Positions 24,270-34,870 of a stretch of 64,000 nt of DNA are shown here, one piece after another (the stretch's first letter is position 1; each line of letters begins with the position of its first letter). The notes below the pieces were generated by a model. The model worked only from the letters and a program-made list of their open reading frames with translations, did not search any database and was not told the origin of the DNA. The DNA comes from Sambucus nigra (Eukaryota; Streptophyta; Magnoliopsida; Dipsacales; Adoxaceae). The stretch spans positions 278,246,109-278,310,108 of the forward strand of contig OX422222.1 of assembly GCA_949130495.1 (NCBI GenBank). Direction: 5' to 3'. The position numbers and the translations under genes are program-made.

Positions 24270-26459
24270 GAATAAAATAAATACAATCATTGTAGCCCCT
24301 GCCCAAATTCATAATCCTGACCCAAATCAACGTGCCGCCCTAGCATCGGATCGTCTCCCATATGACTGCCCAACTATGTTGCGTTTGATATCCAGTGTAT
24401 GGGTGAGATGTTGCCGCTGGTTATGGTACGTAAACATTGTCATGGGTGTAGCTCGGACCACTAACGGTAGGACTAGTACCACGCACACTATAGCCAACAA
24501 GTTGTCCCTCTAGTTCCTCAATTCTATCCTCACGCTCTCGAGTCTCAGTAAGGAGTAAATGACGGAGACCACGAATGTTATCTGCGCGTCGATGAATGTC
24601 TCACCCCGTTCTAATTGTGACAACGAATGAGCTGAAGGAACATTCGTTGGGAACTCAGGTCACGGGACACTTCTTTCGTATGAAGCACCCTGCGGTAGGC
24701 CGACATCTACCGTCCAACTCTGCCTAGTCACATGTATTTGTGTAGGGTCAGCCGATCCAAACTGTGCATGATACTCAAACGACTGGTTAATTAGGGCTGG
24801 CGCCCGTGGGATGCGCAATGTTGATGGTGCAACTGTACCTACCCTAATCAAATCAACGTTAACGTAGCGTGCCACCACCGGAAGTAAGGGCCCCTGCGCC
24901 ACTGCTTTCCAATATGCATCATACTCTTCTTGGGTTACTACTGATATATGGGCATTTGCAACAAGCCAATTCTGGGCAAAGGCGGTTTTGTATTCGGAGT
25001 GGGGGGCTGAGCTCAAATTTTGAGGAGGGTTGTCTGCTATAGATATCTGACCCGTCAACTGTCGATACCCGCTGTCGCCCAAGTACCAAAATCCGTTAAA
25101 TAAGGGATCCCAAAAAATCATACAGAGCCCAGATAAATAATGTGTCTATGTGATGAAGTCATTATGTCGGTACATCGACGTCTCATACGGCTGCTAAATG
25201 ATGGATTGGGGTGACCTCATCTCAAGTTGATGCTGGATGCTCGATATATTAAACCGTTGCGCGCCCTTTGCCCTACTCCTGTTCAACTTTGACCAACAAA
25301 ATATCTGAGGCCATACATCTACGGTTGGATCAACAATAATCGGACATGTGGTCGACATGTACTCATGATGTAAGTACTACAAAATATGTAAATAAATTAA
25401 ATTGATTAGAATATATTAACAATTATTGTGAGTAAACATATAATGCATAAATGTAAAAATAATATAATTATAAGTTATACCGCTATGAATTGCCACATGC
25501 ACTCGACATTGGTTAATGACCGTCGACTCGCTTTGTCCATTGACCAGATGATACGGGCATAAATTGCCGAACCCCAATCGTGGGTCACAATCATCGTAAA
25601 GTCCTCCAAATAATGTAAATACCTGAGGTCGGACGTGGAGTTGGCATTTGGAAAGAATAAACTTCCAATTACATAAAACCAAAATGCTCGAGCAATGATT
25701 GGCATCATGTAATTGGGTAGGTCCGGTTGATTCACAAAATTAACAATGTATTCTTGAGGTCGGAAACCGGAATTCCCGCACCTGAAAATCGGTTTATATG
25801 AATTCGGGGAAAAAATTCGTTAACGGTATTTTGAAAATTTGTGTATTTTTCTGTCGGCAAATTTTGAATGGGTAACCCTTGCCCATCGGGATGCCTGTAC
25901 AAAAATTAAAAATACATGTCATATATACAAATAATATGACAATTATTGTTACACCTACAAATTATTTAAATTTGATATAAATAATATTAAATAAGATATT
26001 TAATACGAAATAAAATTTACCGGAAAGCATCGTGAAGTCCAGAGGCATGAACGCAATTTCAACAAATGGCAATTGGAAGGTATGCGTCGTGTCCCACAAA
26101 CGTTCGATCATCGCTGTCATAATGCATTGATCGAAATTCGGCATTACCCTCGAAAATAAATTGAACATTACACTGGCACCGTCGATAAATTCTTTTATCA
26201 ACGGTTTATTCTCTACGATCAATTTATATTATTTCATCGGGCCTGCCCAATTACCACGAAATTCAAATTTATTGTCGTTTATAATCGGCGTCTGCCCGTC
26301 TGACGCGTGTATATCCCGATCGAAAATACAGACGTAACGCTTGTACACGGGCTCAACAGGTTGAGTCGGCGGAGGTTGAGTCGGATTTGCCGTTGACGTG
26401 GATCCGTGTTTCTTGCTTTTCCCGAAATTTATGTATTTTTTCCACCTTTTGCCGTCCAT
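24270..26459 (-). pseudogene. Plant mobile domain (PMD/MAIL-like) gene, broken
   Basis: Reading leftward from an ATG at 26,459, the first exon has a basic N-terminus, a TQPPPTQP linker and then a segment with NWAGPMK, a TAA stop at 26,229-26,231, and in the same frame a block containing MIERLWDTTHTFQLPF, a hallmark of the plant mobile domain. It ends at a plausible GT donor (about 26,028). A second exon (from about 25,893, after an AG) and the block with ARAFWFYVIGSLFFPN and DWGSAIYARI (25,475-25,735) match the rest of the domain but need a frameshift to join. A third exon follows an intron at about 25,380-25,475; it has TAG stops at 25,194-25,196 and 25,146-25,148 where family members have Trp, then is open to 24,660. 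A frameshifted coiled-coil-like tail reaches about 24,270. PMD proteins are plant nuclear proteins linked to silencing of repeats and are often carried by transposons. This copy is not functional. Confidence 0.75.
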
Positions 26460-27083
26460 AATATATAAATAGGAAATTGCGTAATTGAAATTTGGTAATA
26501 TGGAAATGAAGTACTGAAATTTGGGGTTAAATAAAGGAATAAATTAAGGGAATATTACACTGAAGAAGAAATTGTTGGATTGAGGAAGAAGAAGAAATTA
26601 TGCAGTAGGTGGAGAGGTGGAGCAGAAGAAATTATGAACTAGCTCGGTGATAGAGGGGATTTATGTATTTAACAGAGTTACACGTTTTAGTAGCCGTTTA
26701 TAGCCGTTACAATGTTGTTAGGACTTCCTATGAACTTCTGAAGTTCGTAGGAATTGCTACGAATAACAGAAGTTCGTACCAATTCCTAACCACTGCATGC
26801 AAGCCAACCGCGTGAAAGGTAAAATGGGCAAGTCGTTTTGTATTATACCTTTCATGGGAAGATCACTACTGTGGATGCTCTAAGGCAACTAATGAAAAGG
26901 CTGTCAGATTTCCTTTTTTTTATTGTTTGACAAGAACAAATAATATTTTATTATGTAGAAAACTTAGGTGCTTTGATGATAAGGAGAGTGTCCCTCAGGG
27001 ATTGAGTTACTTATTCCTTGGTTCCATTCCTAAAGACGTTACTTAAACAAAACAGTACGCAAAAAGACAGAATGGCAAGAGGT
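26460..27083. other. Upstream region of the PMD pseudogene
   Basis: Purine-rich leader-like sequence (26,560-26,640), then a near-perfect palindrome at 26,725-26,753 and, at about 26,855-26,882, catgggaagatcactactgtggatgctc. The reverse complement of that last stretch (GAGCATCCACAGTAG) resembles the ends of several plant DNA transposons, but no matching inverted end was found left of the pseudogene. No gene seen. Confidence 0.45.
26725..26753. repeat. 14-bp palindrome with 1-nt loop
   Basis: ttcctatgaacttc / gaagttcgtaggaa are reverse complements with one mismatch, separated by one base. A third related arm, gaagttcgtaccaattcc, follows at about 26,771. Confidence 0.85.
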
Positions 27084-27259
27084 TAAGTTTCACAGCCAAA
27101 ACTTGGGTTGTATGTGTAAATTTGTGATCCGGCATGGCAAAATACAAGCCACGAATTTATTAGCTGAATCTTTTAAAAATAAGACTTAATTATGGCAGAA
27201 ACCACCATCTACAAGACAAAGGACTTGGAAAAGTTCCATTCTCCCTTTACTCATTCCAT
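27084..27259. repeat. Left 176-bp direct repeat flanking the LINE
   Basis: Starts taagtttcacagccaaaac and ends actcattccat. It is repeated without gaps at 31,661-31,836, with about four differences. The two copies sit exactly at the two edges of the LINE at 27,260-31,660, so they are best read as one target segment present on both sides. Confidence 0.9.
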
Positions 27260-27289
27260 ATGATATTGATGAAAAAGAGAAATGGCCTG

Positions 27290-28526
27290 AGTTATGAGCT
27301 CCATAATTAGCAAGACTGTCAGCTACATAATTAACTTATCTCCAATAGTGGGTGAACTCGATGTTTAAATTAATCCCTTTAATTTCATTTATGACATAAA
27401 TTAAAGCCCAAGAAGGTTTGAGAATTTTTCCTTTGAGAATATCAATCACCATCTTTGAATCTAACTCTACCAGCATTTGATTGATTTTAAGCTTCTTGCA
27501 TATCTGGAGACCTTTAAGAAAAGCAGTACATTCAGCTCTATTATTTGAAATGATATCATCATTGGAAGCAAAAGCTTGGATAAGATGACCTGATTTATCT
27601 CTTATGATCCCACCTTATCCTGAATAACCAGGATTCCCTTTGGAAGCCCCATCACAATTCATCTTGAAGAGGTGGTCTTTGGGAGGAGACCATTTGACTA
27701 AAGAGAAAGAAGGAGAATTTTCTGAATATTTCAGACTAAAAAGTCTTTGTAACTCTTCATTGTGATGGAAAGAGGATTTGAAATGAAGGTAAGAGCAACT
27801 GATAATGAATTTTGTAACACTGGCAATGATATTGTTGCTATCCATTTTGATATCTTCAAAGACACATTTGTTTCTACTTACCCAAATCTCCCAAAAAATG
27901 ATTCCAGGAATTATAATCAACAAATATCTATAGAAATCTTTGCTTGACTTTTTGAGCCACGAAGACATTAGCAGCTGATAAAATGATGATGTTGAAATCT
28001 TAATCCCAAGAATAAGAGAAAAGTGAGACCATATAATCCAAGCTATTGGACCATCAAGGAATAAATAGTTGAAATTTTGAGAATCTTTGTAGCAACATAT
28101 GCAAACAAAGGCAATCTTGACCCCTTTGAGTTGAATCACGTCTTCTAAGGGAATTATCATGTGCATACATTTCCATAGGAAGATAGAGATCTTATAAGGA
28201 ATCTCAGATTTCCAAATGAATTTGAAAAGAAAAGAAGATGGCCTGACTTTCCTGATTACTTCGCAAGCTGATCTAGTTGTGAAATCTCCACTGCTTGAAA
28301 GCAACCAATATTTGGTTGAATCAATTTCAACAATGAAGCTATCAGCAATATCTCTGATCATCTTTAATCTCTTTAGAGTTGAACTTTTGGTGGATGGAGA
28401 GTTAATAAACCTGCATTTATGAAAAGAATAACACAAAGAGCTAGAGTTAGTGAGATTCCGCCAAAGCTTCATGCTAAAAGCCTTTATTGAATCATTTAAA
28501 TCTTTAAAACCAAGACCTCCTTCCAT
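27290..28526 (-). pseudogene. LINE ORF2 C-terminus: zf-RVT and RNase H
   Basis: A 303-codon open stretch (28,526-27,615) holds a region with FLWKCMHMIIPLEDV and paired cysteines, typical of the zf-RVT domain of plant LINEs, and ends in CDGASKGNPG, the first catalytic Asp motif of RNase H. A TAA follows. Beyond it the same frame continues with GGIIRD, RAEC (catalytic Glu), ELDSKMV (second Asp) and, after another stop, VADSLAN (last Asp). All four acidic residues survive although two nonsense codons break the domain. This RNase H removes RNA from the hybrid during reverse transcription. The second LINE copy lacks most of this part. Confidence 0.88.
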
Positions 28527-28699
28527 CTCTGGGAAGCTGAGTTTATCCCAACTGATCCAATGGTGCCTCTTCCTGAAATCGATTGAAGATCCCAGTAAAA
28601 AGTTGCTAAAAAGACTATTGATGAGGTTTATGGTCTTTTGAGGAGGATTTAGGACTCAGAGATTGGGATTGAGGCAAGGACGGAGTTTACTAAGGTTTA

Positions 28700-29838
28700 T
28701 TTACCTAGGAAAAAAGAAATTTGGTTTGCCATCCTTCAATTTTTCCTTGAATTTTCTGAATAAGCTCAACAAAATAATCATGCTTAGGCCTACCATAATA
28801 TATGGGACATCTTAGGTATTTGAAAGGTATCTTCTTCTGCTTGAAATTGGTCAGGTCTTCAATGATTGTTTTTACTTTTTCTTGTAATTGAATGATGAAT
28901 AGTATAACTGCATTCATCAAAGTTGATCACTTGGCCTGATCCTTTCTCAAACTTTTTCAAGAATTTCATTAAGTTTTTTAGGCTAGATGGAGCTCCATTG
29001 CAGAAAATAATAGAGTCATCTGCAAAACTTAAGATGCTAATGAGAGGAGTTACTCTAGGATGGGAGAAAGAGAACACCTTACCTAAGGACATCAAATTAT
29101 GAATGCCTTGATGCAAAACTTCACCTATAAGGACAAAGAGGCCAGGGGAGAAAGGATTGCCTTGTTTGAGACCTACACTGGATTTGAAGTAACCTGTAAC
29201 GTGGCCATTAATAATGGTTGAAAACTAGTTATTTGAGAGGAGTCGCCGTATTTTATCAATGAAAACTTCAGAGAAACCAAACTTCCTAAGGGTTTTTAAA
29301 AGGAAAAGCCATGAGACTCTGTCATAGGCTTTTGATAGATCCAATTTGATCACCACAGTTGGGCCATGATATTTCCTACCAATCAAAGACATGAGTTCTT
29401 GAACAAGGATCATATTTTCATGAATGAGTCTACCCTTTATGAAACCTGATTGAGACTTGCCTATAATGATGGCAAGGATTTGGTATAGTCTATTTGCAAG
29501 AATTTTGGTGATGGTTTTTGTACAAAAGTTATAGAGGCTAATTGGTCTAAAATCAAGACAAGTTTAGGAGTTTGAGTTTTGGGAATTAGAATAAGATTTG
29601 AGCGGGTCCAACTCTGTGGAAGATCCCTGCCTGAACAGAAGTATAGCACTGCTTGGATGAGATCATTTTTTATGATGTTCCAGTATTTGTTGTAGAAAAA
29701 ACCATGAAACCCATCTGGCCCTGCACAACTATCTTTATTTAGATCAGTAACAAGTTGTTTAATCTCATTTTCTGTTGGAAATTCATCTAGCATTTGGTTT
29801 TGGATGTCAGGCACTTTTGCATTTAAAACTTCTAGCAA
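28700..29838 (-). pseudogene. LINE reverse transcriptase remnant
   Basis: Successive open stretches on the minus strand carry the RT signatures in order: a palm-proximal segment with CAGPDGFHGFFYNKYW (about 29,720), KLDLSKAYDRVSW with the first catalytic Asp (about 29,340) and SFADDSIIF, the plant LINE version of the YADD box with the two other Asp residues (about 29,020). They are separated by frameshifts or stops near 29,460, 29,220 and 28,860. The enzyme copied LINE RNA into DNA at the nicked target. Frame breaks make this copy inactive. Confidence 0.9.
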
Positions 29839-30276
29839 GTCGTATTACTCTTCTATGCAATAAGCTTTGAAAAGATATTTGAAATGATCTATGAATTCAT
29901 CTTAGATGGCTTTGGAGTCAGATATCCAATTTCCTTCTTTTTCCTTGATTCTATGATTGACCAATTTGGAATTTCTGGCTAACAGAGGCATGGAATAGCC
30001 TTGTGTTAGCTTCACCTTCTAATAACCAACCGCCTCTCATTTTTTGATGCCAAAAAGATTCATCGTGCTTCAAAGCTCCTAAGAGCTTGACTTTGGATGT
30101 GGATAGATTCTCTCTGTTAAGAGAGTTGGGATCAGACTCAAACAAGATCTCTTTAAGGTTAACTTCTTCCTCTAACTGATGAACTTGATCAATTGGGATT
30201 TGAAGATCTATTCCAGCTAATTAGATCTTTTTTAAGTCTATGAAGTTTTAAAGAGAACTTCCTGAGATGATTAGCT

Positions 30277-31030
30277 TCAAGAGGAGAGTTCCAAAAGAAT
30301 GACTGAATTGATATCAGGGAAAAAGCACCAGAAGTTAAGAAATTTGAATGGCTTAGGGCTGCTATCAAGCTTGGTTTGGATAGAAAATAGGAGAGGAGAA
30401 TGGTCTGAGCAAGCTTTGTTAAGGTGTTTAAGGGAAAAGTTAGTGAAGGTGGTTAACCATTCAGGAGATACCAGGCCTCTATCTAATCTGGCCCACACTT
30501 TTCCTCTTTCTCTAAGGTTATGCCATGTGTAGTTTAACCCTGAATAACTCACTTCTAGAAGGCCATAAACAAGTTAAAATTAGCTACTGCATTTAAATCA
30601 ATGCGGTTCCCTCCATTTCTGAAATCCCCCGTGATAAACCAGGGATGGTCAGTCACCAAGGATTTATGGGCTATGAGAGAGTCCCAAAGAGGGATTATAT
30701 CATGTCTAGTACATTTAGCATAGACCACTGAGCAAAACACAGACTGAGGAAGTTGAGGATGGTTAATTTTCAAGAGAATGGTCTGCTCATCTCTTTTTAT
30801 GACTTCACAAGTGATCCCAAATCTCTATAAAAACCAGATCTTGCTATTTGAATTGGACACTCCACCATCGAATTTAATGATTCTTCTGAAGCATCAATTT
30901 TATTGGATTTGGATTTAGGTTCTAGAATAGCAATGAAAGGAAGATTATAGATTTTACACAGTTTTTTAATTCTTCTTTGAGAAGGTTTATTAGATAAACC
31001 TCTGATGTTCCATAGGATGAAGTTAATCAT
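30277..31030 (-). pseudogene. LINE apurinic-type endonuclease remnant
   Basis: Starts with ILWNIRGLSN, the first motif of the EEP endonuclease family in plant LINEs, and continues with AILEPKSK (the metal-binding Glu), WFITGDF (usually GDFN) and, in the last part, WARLDRGL and ACSDHSPLLF, the catalytic SDH box. At least two frameshifts (near 30,797 and 30,555) split it. The enzyme nicks target DNA to prime reverse transcription. Confidence 0.9.
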
Positions 31031-31660
31031 TTGGGGAGGATAGCTTGAGCGGACTTCTGGGAAGCACTTGTCAGTCTTCTGAACATTGGGTCTTGAATTT
31101 TTGGTAGCTTTGTCTTGGTTTCAGTTTCGGGTAAAATTTCATGATTAATGGGAAGTTTGATGGCTAACTCTTTCTGCTTTTGTCTTCATATTTCAAACTT
31201 TATTGGGATACTTTTAGAGAACACTTGCAGCTCTTCTATCATGGGAGTACCAAAATCCTCATATTCTTCTTTATCCGTAAAAGCAATGTCTTCATGTGTA
31301 TCATTTCGCTCTAAGTCAGGCAGGTCTTTGGCTCTAGGAGATAAGTTTAGGCAGTCAATAGCTCTAATCTCATGGTCTTCAAGTTCAACATTTTGAATTT
31401 TGGTGATGAAATCTTATATTTTAGAAGCAGGTATGGTTTTGGTAGAATCATGTTTAAAGTTTGGTAGGTGACTTGGCTGTGAGTTAGGGGTAAGTTTTGG
31501 ATTTTTATTAGGATTGCTGGTGGAATGAACCCATTGAGAAATTACCCCACCCAAAATTTAAAAACGTAAGAACCAATAGGTTTAGTAAAATGCCTTTTCA
31601 ATTCATATCATTTGCATCGCTTCTTTTCATTCTCTTACTTTCATCTCTGAGTCATGAGGA

Positions 31661-31836
31661 TAAGTTTCACAGCCAAAACTTGGGTTGTATGTGTAAATTT
31701 GTGATCCGGCATGGCAAAATACAAGCCACGAATATGTTAACTGAATCTTTTAAAAATAAGACTTAATTATGGCAGAAACCACCATCTACAAGACAAAGGA
31801 CTTGGAAAAGTCCCATTCTCCCTTTACTCATTCCAT
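31661..31836. repeat. Right 176-bp direct repeat flanking the LINE
   Basis: Ungapped partner of 27,084-27,259 beginning immediately after the LINE 5' end (ctgagtcatgagga). Three of the about four differences lie close together around 31,735-31,742. To the right it runs on into the sequence preceding the ECA1-like gene pair. Confidence 0.9.
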
Positions 31837-32253
31837 CTGTCAACCCACAAGAATTAAAGTGTCAAGAGTGACTCTCATTTAAGTGCAAGTATTTTTATTA
31901 AACTAGCTGGTTTCATATGAGACAGAGAGATCCAATACTTGATCCTGATCATCAAATTATGTAGAAAATAAAAAAAAAGTTCTCCAAATATCAAGCCCCA
32001 CACGCATATGAGACAGAGAGATTCAGTCCTCTATATACAATAATACTTAAGTACCGTAACACTTCATTAATCAAACATAATATAATTCTTAGGTACCATC
32101 ACACATGAGACAGAGATTCAGTCTTTTAAATATTAAACTAATAACCATTCATGCTCAAACATATCGTAATTATTAAGTACCATCATAATTTATTCAAACA
32201 TTTTCAAACAAAACCCAAGATATTGAGACTACTTAGACAAAAAATAGCCACAC

Positions 32254-32557
32254 TTATTCCAAAACTGAACCACCAGCTTCGCTGTTTAAATCCGTGGGAC
32301 TCGGAGCAGGAACAAGAGGTGGACCTGAATACATTTCACAATATCTGCTCAAGATATCACATTCATTCGTAGTATAACCGAGACTTGTCAACAAGGCAGG
32401 CGAGCATTGGTGAGAAATAAATTTAATGAGTTGGCAACAATGTGACTCTCGATCAAGCTGAACATATTTAGACGTCCCAAAGTTGCTGAAGTGTTATCTG
32501 TATGTGCCATGAATAAAGTGAACACAGATAGAGTGGTAGAACAATATTAATTTCCAT
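32254..32557 (-). pseudogene. ECA1-like gene, dead tandem copy
   Basis: Homologous to the intact gene at 33,329-33,682 over its full span. It starts with an ATG at 32,557 but a missing base within the signal-peptide region (ctatctgtgttc where the intact copy has ctatctcgtgttc) shifts the frame, and about 50-60 bases covering the first two cysteines are deleted or replaced. The block that encodes PAMLTSVGYS in the live copy is still recognisable but out of frame. The upstream TATA-like caatttatagag is conserved at about 32,622. Confidence 0.85.
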
Positions 32558-33223
32558 GATACTAAGAAAAAGAAATGATGTTTAACAATTGAGATATAAA
32601 GAATGGAAAGAAATGGGGTTCAATTTATAGAGTGGGTTAGGGAGATGAGAAGGTGATTTCATTTTTTTCAAGTATCGTTTTAACTGCCCATAACCCAGAA
32701 GGCGTGAACGTGGAGGGCAAGAGATTGAACTGAGTTTCTTAATCAAAGGGTAAACAAATAAGTACGGAGGTGTTTGTACTTCAAAAGAACTATGGAGCGA
32801 TGCAACATTATATACTTTTTGTATGTCCCTTAAATTGGAGATTTGATTAATCAAGCTCACCAACTCTGTTATAAATCACAATGAAATGCGTTAATACTGT
32901 ATCACTATATGCAAATTACACTCTCAGGCACCTAATAAAAATCTAGTCAAATTGATTCTCATCTAAATATGATTACTTTTATTCAACTAGTTGTGTTTAA
33001 TTTCTCCAATGTGAAATATCAGATCCCCCCGCTAAGCCAGAAGTTCAAATACTTGATTATAATCATCAAATCATTGAAACGAATAAAAAATAAATAAAAG
33101 TAAAAGAAGTTGTCCAACTATCAAGCCCCACGCACATATGAGACTGAGAGATTCAGTCTTTTATATATTAGATCAACAACCATTCATCCTCAAACATAGC
33201 AAAATTCTTAAGTACAATCACAC

Positions 33224-33269
33224 TTTATTGATCAGACATCATAATTCTTGAGTACCATCACAATTTATT
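33224..33269 (-). terminator. Candidate polyadenylation signals of the ECA1-like gene
   Basis: Two minus-strand AATAAA hexamers, at 33,264-33,269 and 33,224-33,229, lie 60-105 bases past the stop codon, within the normal range for plant 3' untranslated regions. Confidence 0.5.
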
Positions 33270-33328
33270 AAAACATGTTCAAACAAAACCCAAGATATTC
33301 CAAATCTGTAGAAAAGTAATAGCCACGC

Positions 33329-33682
33329 TTATTTCCAATTTGAACAAACATCTTTGTTGTTTAAAGGCTTAGCTGGACCCGAAACTGATTGACAAGCATC
33401 GCGCATGTAATTACACATCGTGTCACTGTAACCCACACTTGTCAACATGGCAGGCTGGCATTGGAGAGAAACAAATTTAATAAACGCCTTGCAACAAGCC
33501 GGCCCAACATTAAAGTACCCAAACCCAACATCAACGTCGATGAAAGGCACGCAAAATTCTTTTATGTCGTTGCCAGCATTCAAACAATCACTTTCAAGAA
33601 GTTCTCTTGCTGAAGTGCTATTTGTATGTGCCATGAATAGAGTGAACACGAGATAGAGTGCTACAACAAACTTAATTGCCAT
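33329..33682 (-). CDS. ECA1/prolamin-like secreted cysteine-rich protein
   Basis: An intact single-exon gene for a 117-residue protein. Residues 1 to about 25 form a signal peptide (MAIKFVVALYLVFTLFMAHT, then STSA). The mature part has eight cysteines, at 33, 44, 63, 64, 75, 90, 97 and 113, with the CC pair in GPACCKAF and the block QCQPAMLTSVGYS. This matches the plant prolamin-like family that includes ECA1 gametogenesis-related and egg-cell-secreted proteins, small secreted proteins acting mainly in reproductive tissue; two extra cysteines lie outside the usual six. The ATG follows a TATA box by about 66 bases and two AATAAA signals follow the stop. It is the live member of a tandem pair; its neighbour at 32,254-32,557 is dead. 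Family assignment is from motif recognition; tissue and partner are unknown. Confidence 0.82.
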   Translation of the reverse strand: MAIKFVVALYLVFTLFMAHTNSTSARELLESDCLNAGNDIKEFCVPFIDVDVGFGYFNVGPACCKAFIKFVSLQCQPAMLTSVGYSDTMCNYMRDACQSVSGPAKPLNNKDVCSNWK

Positions 33683-33747
33683 GATTCGAAGAAAAGGAAA
33701 AGATATTGAGATTTTGCGATAGAAAGAATGGACAGATTTGGGTTCAA

Positions 33748-33753
33748 TTTATA
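33748..33753 (-). promoter_or_regulatory. TATA box of the ECA1-like gene
   Basis: Minus-strand ctcTATAAAttg, about 66 bases upstream of the ATG, consistent with a 30-40 base leader. The same box is kept upstream of the dead copy. Confidence 0.65.
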
Positions 33754-34870
33754 GAGTGGGTTAGGGAGATGAGAAGTTTATTTCCTTTTTCTTAAATGTA
33801 GTTTTAACTGCTCATAACCCAAAAGGCTTTCATAGAAGAGGATGGGTCTTTGTTTTTAACGTGGTGGGCAAGAGATTGCATTAAGTTGGTTAATCAAAGG
33901 GTAAATTCGTTTGGTTTGCCTTCATAAAACACTACATGTATGACATGTTTGATAGCATGACAAACGCAAAAATTGCCATAAAAAATGGATATTTTCCACC
34001 TTTTTTCTTTATTTGACACATTAACTCCTCCTAAAATTCGTTTTCACCCCTAAAGATTGTTCAATACTCCTAAGGTCCGTTTGGTTGGTGGTAAAATACT
34101 TTTCACCGTATTAAAAGTCAAAGGTGAATTATTAGTTTGGTGATTTTGTTTTCACCATCTCTGTTTGGATGGTCGAGTTTTCACTAGGTGAAAATTTTAA
34201 CTTTTTCACCATTTGTTGTTTGGATGTTCAAAATGAATATAGTAAAAAAATAAAATGACCATATTACCCTCATTCTTCAAATGCACACAAAAATAGTTAT
34301 ATTTAACTATTTGATTTTCATCAAGTGTCAATGGCTATTAAAAAATATTCATTTACCTCAAACTCAAATTGACACAATCCCCCCCCCCCCACCCACACAT
34401 AACTAGTCATATTTGGCTACGCAAGACAAATAAATATAAAAAGTTTAAAAAAACAGTACCAATTAAAAAAAAATCCTAATTAAAAAGAAAACAGTTTCAA
34501 TTTAAAAAAAAAGTTTCCAACAATGAAAAAAAAAGGCCAATTGTAAAAGACAATCCCAATTAAAAAAGAAGAGTCCCAACTATAAAAACAGTACTCCACA
34601 ATTAAAAAAATAGTTCTCAACAACGAAAAAAGAGTCCCAATTAAAAAAAAGTTTTCAACATTGAAAAAAATAGCCCCAATTTTAAATAAAACAGTCCAAA
34701 TTAAAAAATATTACCAACTATGAAAAAAAAAGTCTCCCAATTAAAAGATTTAAAAAAAAAAACAGTTCCCACTATGAAACCATCCCAATTAGTAAAAAAA
34801 TTTCGAACACATTACCTTGTACCAAACAAATATTCATTTATTTTATTTTTTTAATTTTTAATTTTTTTTA

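Larger units (their letters stand above)
27260..31660 (-). mobile_element. L1-type LINE, about 4.4 kb, 3' end truncated
   Basis: A non-LTR retrotransposon read on the minus strand. From 5' (31,660) to 3' it has the tail of ORF1-like sequence, an endonuclease (about 31,030-30,280), a reverse transcriptase (about 29,840-28,700), a zinc-finger-type RVT domain and an RNase H (about 28,530-27,290). All are interrupted by stops or frameshifts. The 5' edge is defined by comparison with the second copy (37,316-40,831): both begin with the reverse complement of ctgagtcatgagg. Relative to that copy, about 180 bases of the 3' end, including the poly(A) end, are missing here. It is flanked by 176-bp direct repeats. 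Confidence 0.93.
31850..33910. repeat. About 1.08-kb tandem duplication containing the ECA1-like pair
   Basis: 31,850-32,880 and 32,925-33,910 are diverged direct copies. Shared blocks include catatgagac(a/t)gagagattcagtc downstream of each gene copy, caaacaaaacccaagatatt, and upstream ggttcaatttatagagtgggttagggagatgagaag (32,619 and 33,741). The offset between equivalent points is about 1,075 bases in the coding part. This is an ordinary tandem gene duplication, with one copy dead. Confidence 0.8.

Noticed and set aside
30299..30532. Plus-strand open frame conserved in both LINE copies (also 39,394-39,627)
   Set aside because: It is antisense to the LINE endonuclease; conservation follows from the LINE sequence on the minus strand.
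32582..32863. 93-codon minus-strand open frame upstream of the dead ECA1-like copy
   Set aside because: It covers the duplicated promoter region, including the TATA box; the equivalent region of the live copy is not open in this frame.
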